NCBI GenBank assembly: GCA_030180135.1
Contig: CM058232.1
Location: forward strand, 79,279,001-79,343,000
DNA length: 64,000 bases
Direction: 5' to 3'
Source of the DNA: Orychophragmus violaceus
Taxonomy: Eukaryota > Streptophyta > Magnoliopsida > Brassicales > Brassicaceae
Shown here in pieces: positions 1 to 10,665 of the stretch (positions within the stretch are counted from its first letter, which is position 1; each line of letters starts with the position of its first letter). The position numbers and the translations under genes were made by a program. The notes under the pieces are model-generated. The model was not told where the DNA came from. It saw only the letters and a list, made by a program, of their open reading frames with translations, and searched no databases.

Positions 1-1376
1 TTTTCACTATGGGCCACGCCTGTTGGTAGAATAAAGCTGTCATCCCATCTGGCCCCGGGGCCTTCTCTGAATGCATCATGAACAATGCTTTTCTAACCTC
101 CTCCTTGGTCGCCAAAACCATAAGTCTCGCATTCATCTGAGCTGTGATTGATACCGGGATCTCCTGTAAAAACTCCTCAAAGCAATCCGAGTTGTTAGTC
201 GTGAATAATTCACTAAAGTATTCCACTGCTATTCGTTCCACTTCATGATCCTTTGTAATCCAAACTCTTGATGAATTGTGAAGTCCAACGATACGATTCC
301 TTGACCTCCTTTGTTTGGTTAGGGCGAAAAAAATTTCGTATATCTGTCGCCCGATGTGTGCCACAGATTCCTGCTTTTTTGTTGCCAAAATTGTTCCTCG
401 TCTATATAAGCTGCTTTTAGTTTTTCCGAAATCTCCAATACCTCTGCTTGTGTTCTATTATCATCTTTTTGGGCCTCCTCCAGTATTCTCTGCAGCTCGT
501 TTATATGATCCTTATTGTATTGAGGATTGTTTTTCCTCCATTTCGATAGCTCTCGTCTGCATCTACCAATCTTGTCATAGAAATTTCTTTCCCCAGTGAC
601 TTCCATTTCTTCCCATCCATGCTTAATTGTGTCCATTAGACCATCTTTTCCCACCCAACGTTTATCAAACCTGAACTGACCTCGTCTCTTCTGAATTTTA
701 TCCTCAATCGATGCCACAATCGGCCGGTGATCTGATCCAACCATTCCAAGATATTCTACAAACGAAAAAGGAAAAAGTATATGCCAATCTTCATTTGCCA
801 GAGCTCTATCCAATTTGCACCTGATAAGTTGTTTTCCTATCCTACCTCTACAGGAAAGAGAGTCTCCCAATGACAAGAATTCGATTAGACCACAATCATG
901 AATCATATTATTAAAAGATACAAATGTGGATGCGTGCCTTAGAGATCCACCTTGCTTTTCATGGTTTCCTGTTATTTCATTCAGATCACCTATTATAAAC
1001 CACGGGTTTGTTCTCACCACACCCATACGAGTCAATCGCTCCCAAACTTGGTCCCACAACTTCTGTACTGGGTCACGATAAACAAAGGATAGCGAAGCTC
1101 TATTCCCTTGTACATCTGCTTCAATATCGATAATTCTATTTCTTGCATATATAATATTCACATCTGATATATCGTTGTAATATAACACCAGTCCTCCACT
1201 GGCTCCCCTCGGTTCTACCGTGTACATCTTGTCGTATCCAAAGTGAACCATAAATTTTTGTGTAAAAGAAAAAGGTTGTTTTGTCTCTGAGAGAAATAAA
1301 AACTCCGGTTTATTCTTGTACACTATCTCCCGTAAATAACCTATTGTCCATTTATTTCCCAAACCTTGATAATTTC
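1..1376 (-). pseudogene. LINE ORF2 fragment: endonuclease plus start of reverse transcriptase
   Basis: This is the ORF2 protein of a plant L1-like LINE, which nicks target DNA and copies its RNA there. The readable block 1362-319 carries the apurinic-like endonuclease: SETKQ near residue 25, GDLNEI at 125-130, LDRALAN at 184-190 and SDHRP at 210-214. Upstream the frame reads QGLGNKW, so the 1362 start is only a frame opening. A one-base length change in the A7 run at 327-333 shifts the frame; in the next frame LTKQRRSRNRIVGL and then the reverse transcriptase opening GPDGM follow, to base 1. The rest lies outside the window. It is certainly a LINE and clearly broken. Confidence 0.9.
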
Positions 1377-1991
1377 AACTCAATATCCGCATACTAAGAC
1401 TTAATTTTATTTTCTCCCGTCTGGAGTATCGACTTGGATTTAAAGAGATCCCAAAGTCGTGTTTTGTTAGGATAATTTCCACCCATCTTGTACCGAAAAT
1501 TCCTTTGTCTTATCTTGTTCTCCTCCCTCAGATAAAAAAAAATGATGCCAGTTATAACTATTGGCCCTATAAGTTTCCAAAATTCCCTTTACCAATTCAT
1601 CATTTGTTTCCTCCCTGCATACAATCTTCAGTATGAGCGGCCAATTTTTATATTAGGGGTAAAATCTGTTAGAAACTACTATTGGATTGGAAGTGCTCTA
1701 ATATTTCTTAAAATTAGTTGTTATGCAATCAATCTGTCCACGGGCAAGGGACAATCATGATAATACTTACATCACTTTATTTTACATAAGCAGCAGCAAC
1801 AACAACACTCCTTAGTAATCATAAGTTCATCAAACACGAACACTTTCTTTCTTTCTTTTGTTAAAAGGCCCATGTTTGGTTTTGGTACGATACTGAAACA
1901 TGTTCATCACACACACATCTAAATTATAATTTATTATTTCGTAACATAATCATCGCTTTTCATTGTGAACCGGCAGAGTAGTTGGGTGCAG
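1377..1991. other. no gene recognised; possible LINE remnant then intergenic DNA
   Basis: About 1377-1540 continues upstream of the LINE ORF2 fragment and may be decayed ORF1 or inter-ORF sequence, but I find no readable domain. The rest is AT-rich and holds the 3' flank of the neighbouring minus-strand gene. Confidence 0.4.
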
Positions 1992-2986
1992 TCAGAGTCC
2001 CCTACTCCCCCACCCGACCTTGTGGTGGCCGCCGCCATTGTAGCTGACTCGCCAGTTCTCCGAAGCCTTGACCACTACTGCATGGCCACTGCCACTGCCA
2101 CGGCTGGGGTTCATGTAGACATGATGTGGTGGAACCTGAGGAGCCATAAGCCTGTCCTGGTGCTTCATCCCGTACGCACCGTGTTGCTTCATTCCGTGCC
2201 CACCGTGTTGCTGCATCCCGTACCCACCGTGGTATGCATCTTCATGCCCCTCCTGCCATCCATTACCCATCTTTCCCTGGAAATCATAATTAACAAAATT
2301 ACCATTGTGAGAAACCATACAAAAATTATTTAACTGTTTAATAGGACTATAGGAGCGACAATTGGTGCATTTGCATATGACTTGCATGTCATAACATATC
2401 CCAAAATATATAAATCAGATTCCATAAAAAAAAAAAAAAATATTTAATTTTATATAACTAACATAAGTTTCAGGACTTCTAATTTTTTCTAAGACACCGG
2501 TCAAAACATGTACGTAACCTAGTGGCACATCTTGCAGGTTATTTTAAAATTGATATGGATTGAGACAGTTTGGAAGAATATTCACAACATAACATGATAA
2601 GTTAGGTTGCGACACCTTAAAAGATGGCTTACATTGTGGTGAGGTTGAGCCATCGGAGGTGGGGGCATGAAGTTCATATGAGGTGGCTGTTGGTGGTGGT
2701 GGTTGCCTTGATGTGGCAACACAGTAGTGTGGCTCTGGCTACTCTTATAGAACTCATCCACGTCTGAGTCTGAATCTTCTTCATCACAGACAGGCATGTG
2801 ACCCATGGGTGGACGGCCGTGGTTAGCCGGAAGCCTCATGTGGTGGTCGTAGCTGGCTTGACGGGCAAAGTAACCTCCATCTGACTTCTCATGAGACACG
2901 AACTCCTTGTGCTCCTCGAAGGCGTAGCCGCTGCTTCTGTGATCCTTGTGGCCGTACCCGTACCCTCCAATAAGTTTGTCAAGCAT
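1992..2986 (-). CDS. His/Gly-rich two-exon protein, function unknown
   Basis: This is the only convincing host gene. Exon 1 is 2986-2633 (118 codons), then a 356-bp intron with donor AAT|GTAAGC and acceptor TGATTTCCAG|GG, then exon 2 at 2276-1992. The phase is 0 throughout and the product is 212 aa. The protein starts MLDKLIGGYGYG, has an acidic patch at 67-79 (CDEEDSDSDVDEF), a His/Pro-rich stretch at 91-117 and, in exon 2, short repeats of the type GMKQHG and GYGMQQHG, ending in a Gly/His/Trp-rich tail. There is no signal peptide or membrane segment. The composition suggests a disordered, possibly metal-binding protein, but I do not recognise the family. Clean splice sites and a shared frame argue it is real. 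Confidence 0.7.
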
Positions 2987-3054
2987 TTTTTTCTTTATAT
3001 ATGTACTTGTCTTAGTTTTCTTTGATATGGATGATTAAAATCTTTCTGGTGTTT

Positions 3055-3068
3055 CTATATATATACAA
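3055..3068 (-). promoter_or_regulatory. candidate TATA box of the His/Gly-rich gene
   Basis: A TATATATA run lies about 70-80 bp upstream of the 2986 start codon on the minus strand, a plausible plant distance. A palindromic G-box core CACGTG sits further upstream at 3243-3248. Both are pattern matches only. Confidence 0.4.
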
Positions 3069-3334
3069 ATCACGTAGTGTAGTGTTAATTTAAAATTGTT
3101 TATATGATTCCCTCTGGAAATTACTTCCATACCATCATGACATTTAGTTCAATCTTATTCTCTTTTCTACCACCACCATACCGAAAGTTGAGTAGACATA
3201 TTTGTTCTGATTCCGCTCGTCTTTTAAAATGATAATCTGGTTCACGTGTGAAATTCGTATTCTAAATTGACTGAATACAGATGAAAGGATAATAATCAAA
3301 CAGAGATTAGCGGTCATTGCTGTGGACCAAACCA

Positions 3335-3540
3335 TTTTGTTTTTGGGGCGGACACGGTTCGCTGCGGACCAATCTTTTTTTGTTCATAAAATTGGACCGC
3401 ACTTGGTCCGCTGCGGACTTCTTTTTTTTTTTTTTTTCAGACCGTTGCGGACTAAAAACTGTGAATGGTAAATAAAAGCAGTTTAGATAATGCGGACTAA
3501 TCCGCCTTGACCGCAGTTACCATTCAACTCTAGTTCTATT
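3335..3540. repeat. GCGGAC-rich noncoding segment, possibly MITE-like
   Basis: The words GCGGAC, TCCGC and GGACC recur several times on both strands, broken by T runs, and GAATGGTAA near 3460 faces TTACCATTC near 3517. This resembles the terminal part of a small hAT-type element, but I could not find a matched pair of ends or a duplication. Confidence 0.3.
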
Positions 3541-3744
3541 TATTACGTATCGGTTTTGACTTTGGTTTGATTATTTTTTTTTTGGGAAAATTGGCTAAAA
3601 GGATGGAAAAATAAACATTGTCCATATATTTTTTTTTTTAAATCCAATTGTAACCTTATCTTTACATATAAAATAAATTTGTAAAATGAAAATTTTTAGA
3701 AACAATAAAATAATTTAATATTATTCTTCTTAACCTAATAAAAA
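3541..3744. other. AT-rich flank of the E0 copia insertion
   Basis: AT-rich sequence without gene signals. AATAA at 3737-3741 and at 53337-53341 could be the E0 target duplication, but the sequence is too simple to be sure. Confidence 0.4.
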
Positions 3745-3886
3745 TATTATGAAATAAATCTCATTCTCATTAAGTTAATAAAACAGAGTACAAATGTATT
3801 ATATACATGTATGAAATGATCTAAACCGGAGCTAATTTATACAAGTAAACCGGCTAGATATACTAAACCAATGATCTATTCTAACA
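3745..3886 (-). repeat. E0 3' LTR
   Basis: On the minus strand it starts TGTTAGAATAG right after the polypurine tract ATCTTGAGGGGGGC (3887-3900). It aligns along its whole length with 53196-53336, with about 17 substitutions and a small gap. Confidence 0.85.
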
Positions 3887-4428
3887 GCCCCCCTCAAGAT
3901 GGAGAGAAGAACAAATTGTAAAGACCCATCTTGCGTATGTTTTTTCGAAATAGTGATGGAAACAGAGGCTTTGTTAGAACATCAGCCAACAGTTGGGTCG
4001 TGCTTACATATGTTGGCTTGATCTAGCCATTCTCGATGAATTCTATAACCTCATGACAATCCAACTCTATATACTTTTTTCCTCTCACTGTATTGTTAGA
4101 GATATGTAGAGCCGATGTATTATCGCAATACAAGAACACAAGAGGAGTAAACGGTATATCAAGGTCCTTGAGTAGATTAGATAACCATATCAACTCCTTA
4201 GAAGCCATATTCATCGCACAATATTCAACTTATGCATAACTACAAGAAACGGTGTCTTGCTTCTTCGATCTTCACGATACAAGAGATTGTCCAAGAAACA
4301 TGGCATAGCCAATTACCGAACTTCTAGTATCCAAACATGATCCCCAATCAGAATCAGAGTAACCACGAAGAGCAAAATCTGTATCAACCATATAATGTAG
4401 TCCTTGACCAATATAACCATTTAGATAT
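3887..4428 (-). pseudogene. E0 copia RNase H segment
   Basis: This is the C-terminal end of the E0 pol, the copia RNase H that removes RNA from RNA-DNA hybrids. Minus-strand frames give GYSDSDWGSCLDTRSS near 4360-4320, then AMNMASKELIWLSNLLKDL and YCDNTSALHISNN at 4214-4100, the hallmarks of copia RNase H. After a stop at 4023 a further stretch reads QLLADVLTKPL, the usual tail. Several stops break it. At its high-coordinate end it is cut by gypsy A; the reading resumes at 42104. Confidence 0.85.
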
Positions 4429-4934
4429 TGTGGATCCTAAAACCCACACTCAGATTTTGGAGTGTTTAGATGAGCTGATTTATAAAGTAGGTGGGCTAGA
4501 TTCTTGGTTAAACGTGATCAAGGAGCTTAACAACGGTGAATAAATGGATTTGTATTAATTTGGGTGTAAGAACAATAAGAACTTGAGCTACAGAGCGATT
4601 ACAAAGTCTTAATTCTAGGTTGGAATATGAATGAAGAATCGGATCCCCCTACAAGTCGTCGGAACTCTCTATTTATAACCTTTCTCTGTCTTCAACCGCT
4701 TTCCCTCAATCTCGGAGTCCACTCCAACGTCTCGCGCTTTTCTCAGGATCTTCTCGTTGCGCAACTCCTTCTTCTTTGGCTCCATGACCTCGAGCTTGAC
4801 TGCGTCGTCGTCTTATCGGGTCGCCTCTCGGAGTCGGGTCTTGTAATCGGGCCATCACGTGTTGATCAGGCCTTTACTTTGAGAGATGGGCCTTGCTCAG
4901 CTGAATTTACTCGGGGTGAATTCTAGCCCAAACA
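4429..4934 (-). repeat. Gypsy A 3' LTR
   Basis: Starts TGTGGATCC and ends AGCCCAAACA on the plus strand (TG...CA on either strand). Same length, 506 bp, as the partner at 41593-42098. Confidence 0.93.
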
Positions 4935-5431
4935 TTTGCCCCCAGCCTTTTAAGTGATTCGTCGGGCTTGAAAGGCGGAGTCCGTTCGTGTAAGGCCCAT
5001 AGCCTTTTTCTGGATAGGTCCGAATCCAATCATTCAAACAGTGTCCGGGATACGCGATCGATTCGCCTTCCTTCGCGTGCCATTGGATGGCGTGTTGGAT
5101 CAGAATCCCGCCAAAACAGACGGCTGGGATTAAAGGCGAATCTCAGCTACGCGTAGTCGCAGCGCGTGGAAGATACTCGGAAGATCTGACGGTTGCGATT
5201 TGCGAGATCTTAAAGGATTTGCGGAGTCCCGAGGTCACGCAATTATGATGGCTTAATAACTCCTCTCCTCGTGAACCCACTCTCCAAGACTCAACCGCCA
5301 ACCCTAAGGTAACTTCTCCACTCTCCTTCCTTATATCGGCTCCTTTTCTCTCTTCTTATTTTTTTACGCTTTTCGTTTTCTCTCATCTGTTTGTGAAAAA
5401 AAAAAAGAAACTGCTTTCTTGAAATCCTTGA
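4935..5431 (+). promoter_or_regulatory. upstream region of gypsy A antisense gene
   Basis: This stretch lies between the A 3' LTR and the antisense gene. It holds AAGGTAACTTCT (5306-5317), followed by a CT-rich run containing TTATATC; the same arrangement precedes the antisense gene of gypsy B (39137-39126, minus). AAG|GTAACT could be a 5'-leader splice donor. Role inferred from conservation only. Confidence 0.45.
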
Positions 5432-7683
5432 ATGATGTCAAAATCAAGTCTTGTTAGAGTGAAAAAGGAGAAACAGGTTGCCGAGGAGGAAGAGTACGAG
5501 CACCCCATTCCGACTACGAAGGCGGAGGATATCGAGAGTTTGTACTCATCGTGCGGCGTACCCAGGTCGGTGGAGCTGAAGCTTCTTGATCCCGGAGAAA
5601 CGCCGGAATCGGTTGGGCCGGGTTATTGCTGTGCCTATAAGGCCTATTTCTAAAAATGCAACCTGGTCTTTCCGATTCCTCATCTTCTGTTGGACGTACT
5701 GGGCGAACTCGGGATGGCGCTTCCGCAGCTAACCCCAAACTTCATCCGCTATCTCATCGGCCTATTGGTTAGGGCCCGAGAGGAGGGAGTTCCGTTCGAT
5801 TTATCTGTTCTTCACGATTTGTGCTCGATCAAACATAACTTGGCGACGGGACTCTTCTACCTCTCTCCTCGGAGAAGTTTGGCAGTCTTGGTGGCGGTGC
5901 CGAACCGGGAGGATCGTTGGAGAGAGCGGCCCCTCAAGTTCAAGCTCGATTGTCATTCAATCGGAGATTACGATCCCTCTAAAATCGCGACCGCGTGGTC
6001 GGAGTCTGTTGGTTAGAGATAGCGTTTAGCTAGGGTTTTTTTTTTGCATGTCGGTTTTGACCTTATCCGAAGATATCTGATCGTTTATTTTTCAATGTTT
6101 GCAGAGATCCCAGAGAGGTTTGGAATAACTCCCGCGATCAGGAGATTAGCAGGCGTTCTCGGCTCCAGAGACGTGCTCTGGACCTCTTTTAATTTTGACA
6201 GAGTAAATCGCGCACTCGAGCTTCCGGAGGCAATAGAGCCATTGGAGACTCGTCCTGCTCCGGCCCTTATCGGTGAGTGTATACACGCTCTTTTCTTTCA
6301 TATCCTGGGTGCGAGTCTCAACTTTCTTTTTTGTTTTACAGCTTCCCGAGAACACTCGCCTTCCGAAGCCGCTTCGTCGAGTACGACTCATCCGAAGAAG
6401 AAGATGAGGAGACGTCCCACCGTTCGCGAGTCATCCAAGAGGCCTTCTTAGAAGGCGATGTCTGGTGGTTATGCGCCTATCCATGCTGGTCAGCTGAGTG
6501 ACGCTCTAGCCTGTGCTATTAACGACGGGAGGTCTGGAGGTGTTCCTCCGCCGCCTCCTCGTCGAGACACGGAGTCTGGGAAGGGACCGGAAGCTGTACG
6601 CCCCGACCAAGTGATTCATCTGAGTTCCAGGGCCACCGGAAGTGATTCCTCGGTGCAACCTTTGAACAAGAAGCCTTGATATGAAAAGGAGGCAGCTGTT
6701 GGGTCGGGCTCGTCGCATGCTCCGAGGTCCAAGCTGTTTCACTGGAAGTTTGACCACACGAAGGATTTTTCGATCACGGATGATCCTGACGGACTCGCCC
6801 ATTTGCTCCGTCATTGCAAGGCCGCTGGGTGTTCTCTCCCTTCGGTGATGAACCTGATAGGCCGGGAGTTGTATGTCAAGGCGATGACTGCTAAAGGAAA
6901 GGTAGTTCTTCGGGCTTTTGTTTCCTTTTTCTTTCCATGTCCTCTTTTTTACATGCTGGATTTTTGTTTCAGGCTTTGGAGGCGGACAATCAGCTCACGG
7001 CCTTTTATGAGCAGAGTCTCAGGTCTGTCCCTCGTCAGGTGGAGCTCGAGCAAGCTCAGAGCGTCGTGCATCAATTGACCACGAGCCTCAAGGGTTGCCA
7101 AGAGGAGATGAAGCGTTGCGAGGCCGAGCTTAATGTTGTGAGGTCCGAGCGCTCGGTCGTTGTGGAGAGGACGGTTACTCTGGAGAAGCAAGTCAAGGAA
7201 CTCCTTGAGAAGGCTGAGACTGCGATCCGCTCGGCCAGGCATGACGGAATGAGGATCAGGGATGGTCACTACTACGACATGTTCGAAGCTCATAAGGACA
7301 AGTTTGAGAGGAAGAAGAAAGAAACGGACTGCGAGATGAAAGTCCAGGAAGTGGAGGCCAATATCGAGCTGATAAACCTTCTGCAAAGTGGGGTGACTAC
7401 TCTCGAGGAGGAACTTCCCAAGCTGTTGGAGCAGAGGGAGACTTTTGCGAAGGAGTTTGAAGCCGCGCAGGTTTCTGACTTCTCTCTGAGTGCCGAGCTG
7501 CGTGCAATCCCTCATATCTCAGACGATTCGGTGATGCGCGCGGCTCGCTCTACGGGTTTCAACGAGTTTGGATCGAACGCTGAAATGATGGAAGGAGCTG
7601 CAAATACCGGGATAAATCAAGCGGCCGAGATCGGAGTCCAGGAGAAGCAAGATGGTGAAGCTGGTGGTGAGGAGCAGGATTGA
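5432..7683 (+). pseudogene. Antisense extra gene of gypsy A (gypsy-type transposon protein family), broken
   Basis: A four-exon gene opposite to the A pol: 5432-6011, 6105-6272, 6342-6901 and 6973-7683, with GT-AG junctions (G|GTTAGA, G|GTGAGT, AAG|GTAGTT; acceptors TTTGCAG, TTTTACAG, TTTCAG). The frame holds across all exons (672 codons), but three stops interrupt it: TAA 5651, TAG 6449, TGA 6677. The N-terminal half has LTPNFIRYLIGL and CSIKHN; exon 3 has DDPDGLAHLLRHCKAAG; exon 4 is a long coiled coil ending VSDFSLSAEL and SDDSV. The gypsy B copy matches each block. The family resembles the plant 'putative gypsy type transposon' proteins (PF04195, recalled, not searched). Its function is unknown. 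Confidence 0.8.
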
Positions 7684-8351
7684 TGACTGCTCCTTAAAAA
7701 TTTTAATCTCTTTTTTTTTTTGGAATTCCCTAAAGCCCCCTTTTGGGCTAAAGTTGAACTCTTTTTAATTTTGCTTTTGGTGTTGCCCGGGAGGGCTTTT
7801 ATCCGCAACTCTTTTTGGCTCGGGTGAGCCTTTTAATGCACATTTTAATGTTTATGTTTTGTTTGAGCTTGGATCTTATGTTAGCAAAATATCGAGGTTC
7901 GCTTATGCGTTGCTAGTTTGCAAGTTGAACCTTCGGGTCGCGGAGTAGAACTTCTTAGTTTGTCGCTTAGTCTGACCAGACGTTCTTTGTGTTTTTCAGT
8001 TCGTTTTGCGACTTAGTGCCCTTTTTGGTTCGCTATGGTTCGGACACCTGTTTAGCCCGTGCAGAGCTGTTTTAGGGTTTACTTCCGAGTATGTTTGCGA
8101 GTTGCGGGCTTTGAAAGATTGCTATAGAGAGATCTTCTGGGGTTATAGTTCACGAAACACTTAAGATTTCAAGACTTAGCGTATTTGCGAATTATCACTT
8201 ATGTTTAGTGAGACTTTGTTTGACATGTACTTTGGAATTGGCTAAGGTTTCAAGACTTAGTGAATTTGTAATAGCCTGTGTTGGCTGTAATGAAAAATTC
8301 CATTAATGTACACTCCAGAGTTTACATTGATGTGTTGGGTGATAACCCTGT

Positions 8352-8382
<31 letters not shown>

Positions 8383-8500
8383 CGAAAAGATAGATGAAGG
8401 AATTTTAAGTTTTTGGGTGGAGTGGCTGCACTCGAGGTTCGAGCTGCCTACGTACCCTGCCAAGGGATCAAGCCTAACGTAGTTCGATTGTTGTGAGTAC
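7684..8500. other. 3' flank of antisense gene and end of gypsy A pol
   Basis: Non-coding. It begins with GC-rich hairpin-prone words in T-rich DNA (AAAGCCCCCTTTTGGGCT near 7732, GCCCGGGAGGGC at 7785-7796, GGCTCGGGTGAGCC at 7817-7830), similar to the 3' flank of the B copy. The C22 run lies at 8355-8376. Confidence 0.5.
8355..8376 (-). repeat. C22 homopolymer (G22 in gypsy A sense)
   Basis: Twenty-two C in a row between the end of pol and the antisense gene. Gypsy B has G15 at the matching place (35964-35978). It may be an extra polypurine tract; its exact length may be unreliable. Confidence 0.6.
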
Positions 8501-9926
8501 TCACGGATGGTATAGCTTGAGGTTCGTGGCATTCCACGGCCTCTTCACGGGTACTCCGTTTTTGTGTTTCGCGAGCTTGTAGACGCCGTCTCGGACTATC
8601 TCGGTGACTCGGTAGGGGCCTTCCCAGTTGGTCTCGAGTTTTCCGGCGCCTGGCTCTCTCGTGTTTGAGTAGACTTTGCGCAATACTAAGTCTCCCACGC
8701 TGAACTTCCGGAGTCGGACTCTGGAGTTGTAGTAGCGGGAGGTTGCCTGTTGGTAGTTTTGCATTCGTATCAGCGCTTGGTCGCGTTGTTCTTCGATCAT
8801 GTCTAGACGATCGCGGAGCATTTGTTCGTTTAGTTCCTCGTGTCTGGGGCTTAGGGCCCTCCTGATAGTCGGAACTGATACCTCTGCAAGGACCACCGCC
8901 TCCATTCCGTATGCCAACGAAAACGGAGTCTCGCCGGTCGCGCTGTGAGGTGTAGTGCGGGAAGCCCATAGGACTCCCGGTAGCTCCTCAGACCATGCGG
9001 ACTTTTTGGAGTCGAGTCTTTTCTTGAGGCTACTTAGTAGTGTCTTGTTCGCAGCTTCTGCCTGACCATTTCCTTGGGGGTACCTCGGAGTCGATGTGGT
9101 CAGGCGTATCTTCCAGGTTTTGCAGAAATTTCTGAAAGCTTTGGAGATGAACTATGAACCGTTATCCGTTACTATTTCGTAGGGGAGTCCGTGTCGGCAG
9201 ACTATGTGTTCCCAGATGAAGTGTCGTACTTCGATTTCTGTAGTTTGCTGGTAGGCTTTAGCCTCTATCCACTTGGTGAAATAATCGGTCAAGACCCGCA
9301 GGTATCTTAGCTGCTTTGGCCCTGACGAAACGAGTGGGCCTACTATATCCATCGACCACCTCATGAAGGGGTAAGGCGCGGAGATCGAGGATAGTTTTTC
9401 TGCAGGCTGATGGATGATCGGGGCATGCCTTTGACATTTATCGCACTGCCTGGTGTAGTTCTCGCAATCGGCGATCATGGTCGGCCAGAAAAACCCTTGT
9501 CTTTTGATGTGAATGGCTAGGGCTCGTCCTCCGGAGTGGTTTCCGCAGGTGCCTTCATGGGTGTTTCCCATTACGGCGAGGGCTTCTTGAGCATGCACGC
9601 ATCGTAAGTATGGTTCTGCGGTGCTGCGTTTGAATAGGTGATCAGTGATCACGCAATATCGGGCGCTTCGCGCCTATAGTTTTTTGGCTTGACACTTGTC
9701 GTCGGGGACTAAGCCGAGTTGGATGTAGTCCAGGATCGGTTTCCGCCAATCCGGCCTGTTCAAGAACTCTGCGTCCGGTTCATTGGCTTCCGGTTCGGAT
9801 TCTTCCTTGACCGGGGGCTCTGGAACCTGTCTGCCGCTACGAAGACCGATGTCGCAAACTTCGGAGCATGTCAACACTGTCTCCGAAGGGACTTCGGGGT
9901 CCGGTTCCTCGGACGGATGTTCGGTC
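8501..9926 (-). pseudogene. Gypsy A integrase
   Basis: This is the C-terminal part of the A polyprotein, which inserts the cDNA. From 9926 down it has a linker (9877-9674), the zinc-binding HHCC part (HEGTCGNH and CDKCQRHA), the catalytic core with MDIVGPL and TDNGS, then [23 protein letters not shown] and the C-terminal [13 protein letters not shown], ending at 8501. TAG at 9676-9674 and at 9154-9152 break it; at the second, gypsy B has CAG (Gln), so a C-to-T change in A is likely. The upstream part continues at 16856 beyond copia D. Confidence 0.9.
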
Positions 9927-10191
9927 TGTTGGGAATGTCCTGAAATCTATTGTACTTGCTCTTAAGTAAAAGTCGTATTGTCGAGATGAGACAATCATAT
10001 GACACTAGGCAGTCATAATGCTTTGCTAGAAGCCACTTATGATCAATGAGTTGAGAACTCATTGCTAGTGTTATATGATCCTACAGGGTCACACACCTAA
10101 GCAAAAGGGACGTTGTATATGGGTTGATCATTAATGTAATGATCGGGTGAATGCGTATTTGATATGCATTCAATACCAAGTTTCTGGGGCA

Positions 10192-10270
10192 GTGTCAATC
10201 GATGCAATAAGTGTGTCGGTCGATATAGATCGGCAGTGTCGATCGACACAATAAGTGTGTAGGTCGACAC
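10192..10270 (+). repeat. Two 14-7-14 paired palindromes in the D 5' LTR
   Basis: Arms at 10192-10205 with 10213-10226, and 10236-10249 with 10257-10270. Consensus arms are GTGTCGATCGACAC and GTGTCGGTCGACAC; each spacer is AATAAGT. The second pair is followed by CTCGCGAA. Confidence 0.9.
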
Positions 10271-10338
10271 AGCTCGCGAATTGCCAGATTAAAATCGGTT
10301 TAATCGCTGGTTAATTCGGTTGTGGTTCAAGTCGACAT

Positions 10339-10346
10339 ATATAAGA
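10339..10346 (+). promoter_or_regulatory. TATA box of the copia D LTR
   Basis: TATATAAG lies in the LTR between two GTCGAC sites (about 10333 and 10355), giving an inverted-repeat frame around the box. The LTR context makes it the likely promoter. Confidence 0.55.
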
Positions 10347-10653
10347 TATATGGTCGACCTAAACACTAATCTAACCTAATTCACAGCCACCAGAACGGTA
10401 AGAGAAACCTCTCGAGAGATCTGATCTCTAAAGGCACTAGCATCCCTCCTGTTCAGTTTGTGTGCGTGTGGATACCAGTAGAGGCACAGCGTTTGAGGTG
10501 CTTCGTGATCTCGATTATCTGCAAAACCTTCCGCTGCTAATCACCAGGTAATTCTGAGATCCCTAGATTCAATTACATGAACCCTAGATCCTAGGCTTGG
10601 AATTCAGACCAGGATTGCCTAATTGGATTATGATCTGCTAGAAATTCCTTCAG

Positions 10654-10665
10654 TGGTATCAGAGC
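10654..10665 (+). other. Copia D primer-binding site
   Basis: TGGTATCAGAGC one base after the 5' LTR, the usual complement to the 3' end of initiator methionine tRNA in plant copia elements. Confidence 0.9.

Larger units (their letters stand above)
9927..10652 (+). repeat. Copia D 5' LTR
   Basis: TGTTGGG...CCTTCA, 726 bp, same length as the 3' copy. It contains two 14-7-14 motif pairs and a TATATAAG box at 10339-10346 flanked by GTCGAC on both sides. Confidence 0.95.

Noticed and set aside
1965..2333. 122-aa plus-strand frame over the host gene
   Set aside because: Antisense shadow of exon 2; repeats read as VLLHPVPT only because the sense strand is repetitive.
3335..3540. Definite hAT MITE
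   Set aside because: No matched terminal repeats or 8-bp duplication could be found.
8355..8376. C22 as evidence of a sequencing gap or error
   Set aside because: Length may be unreliable, but a matching tract in gypsy B at the same place argues it is real.
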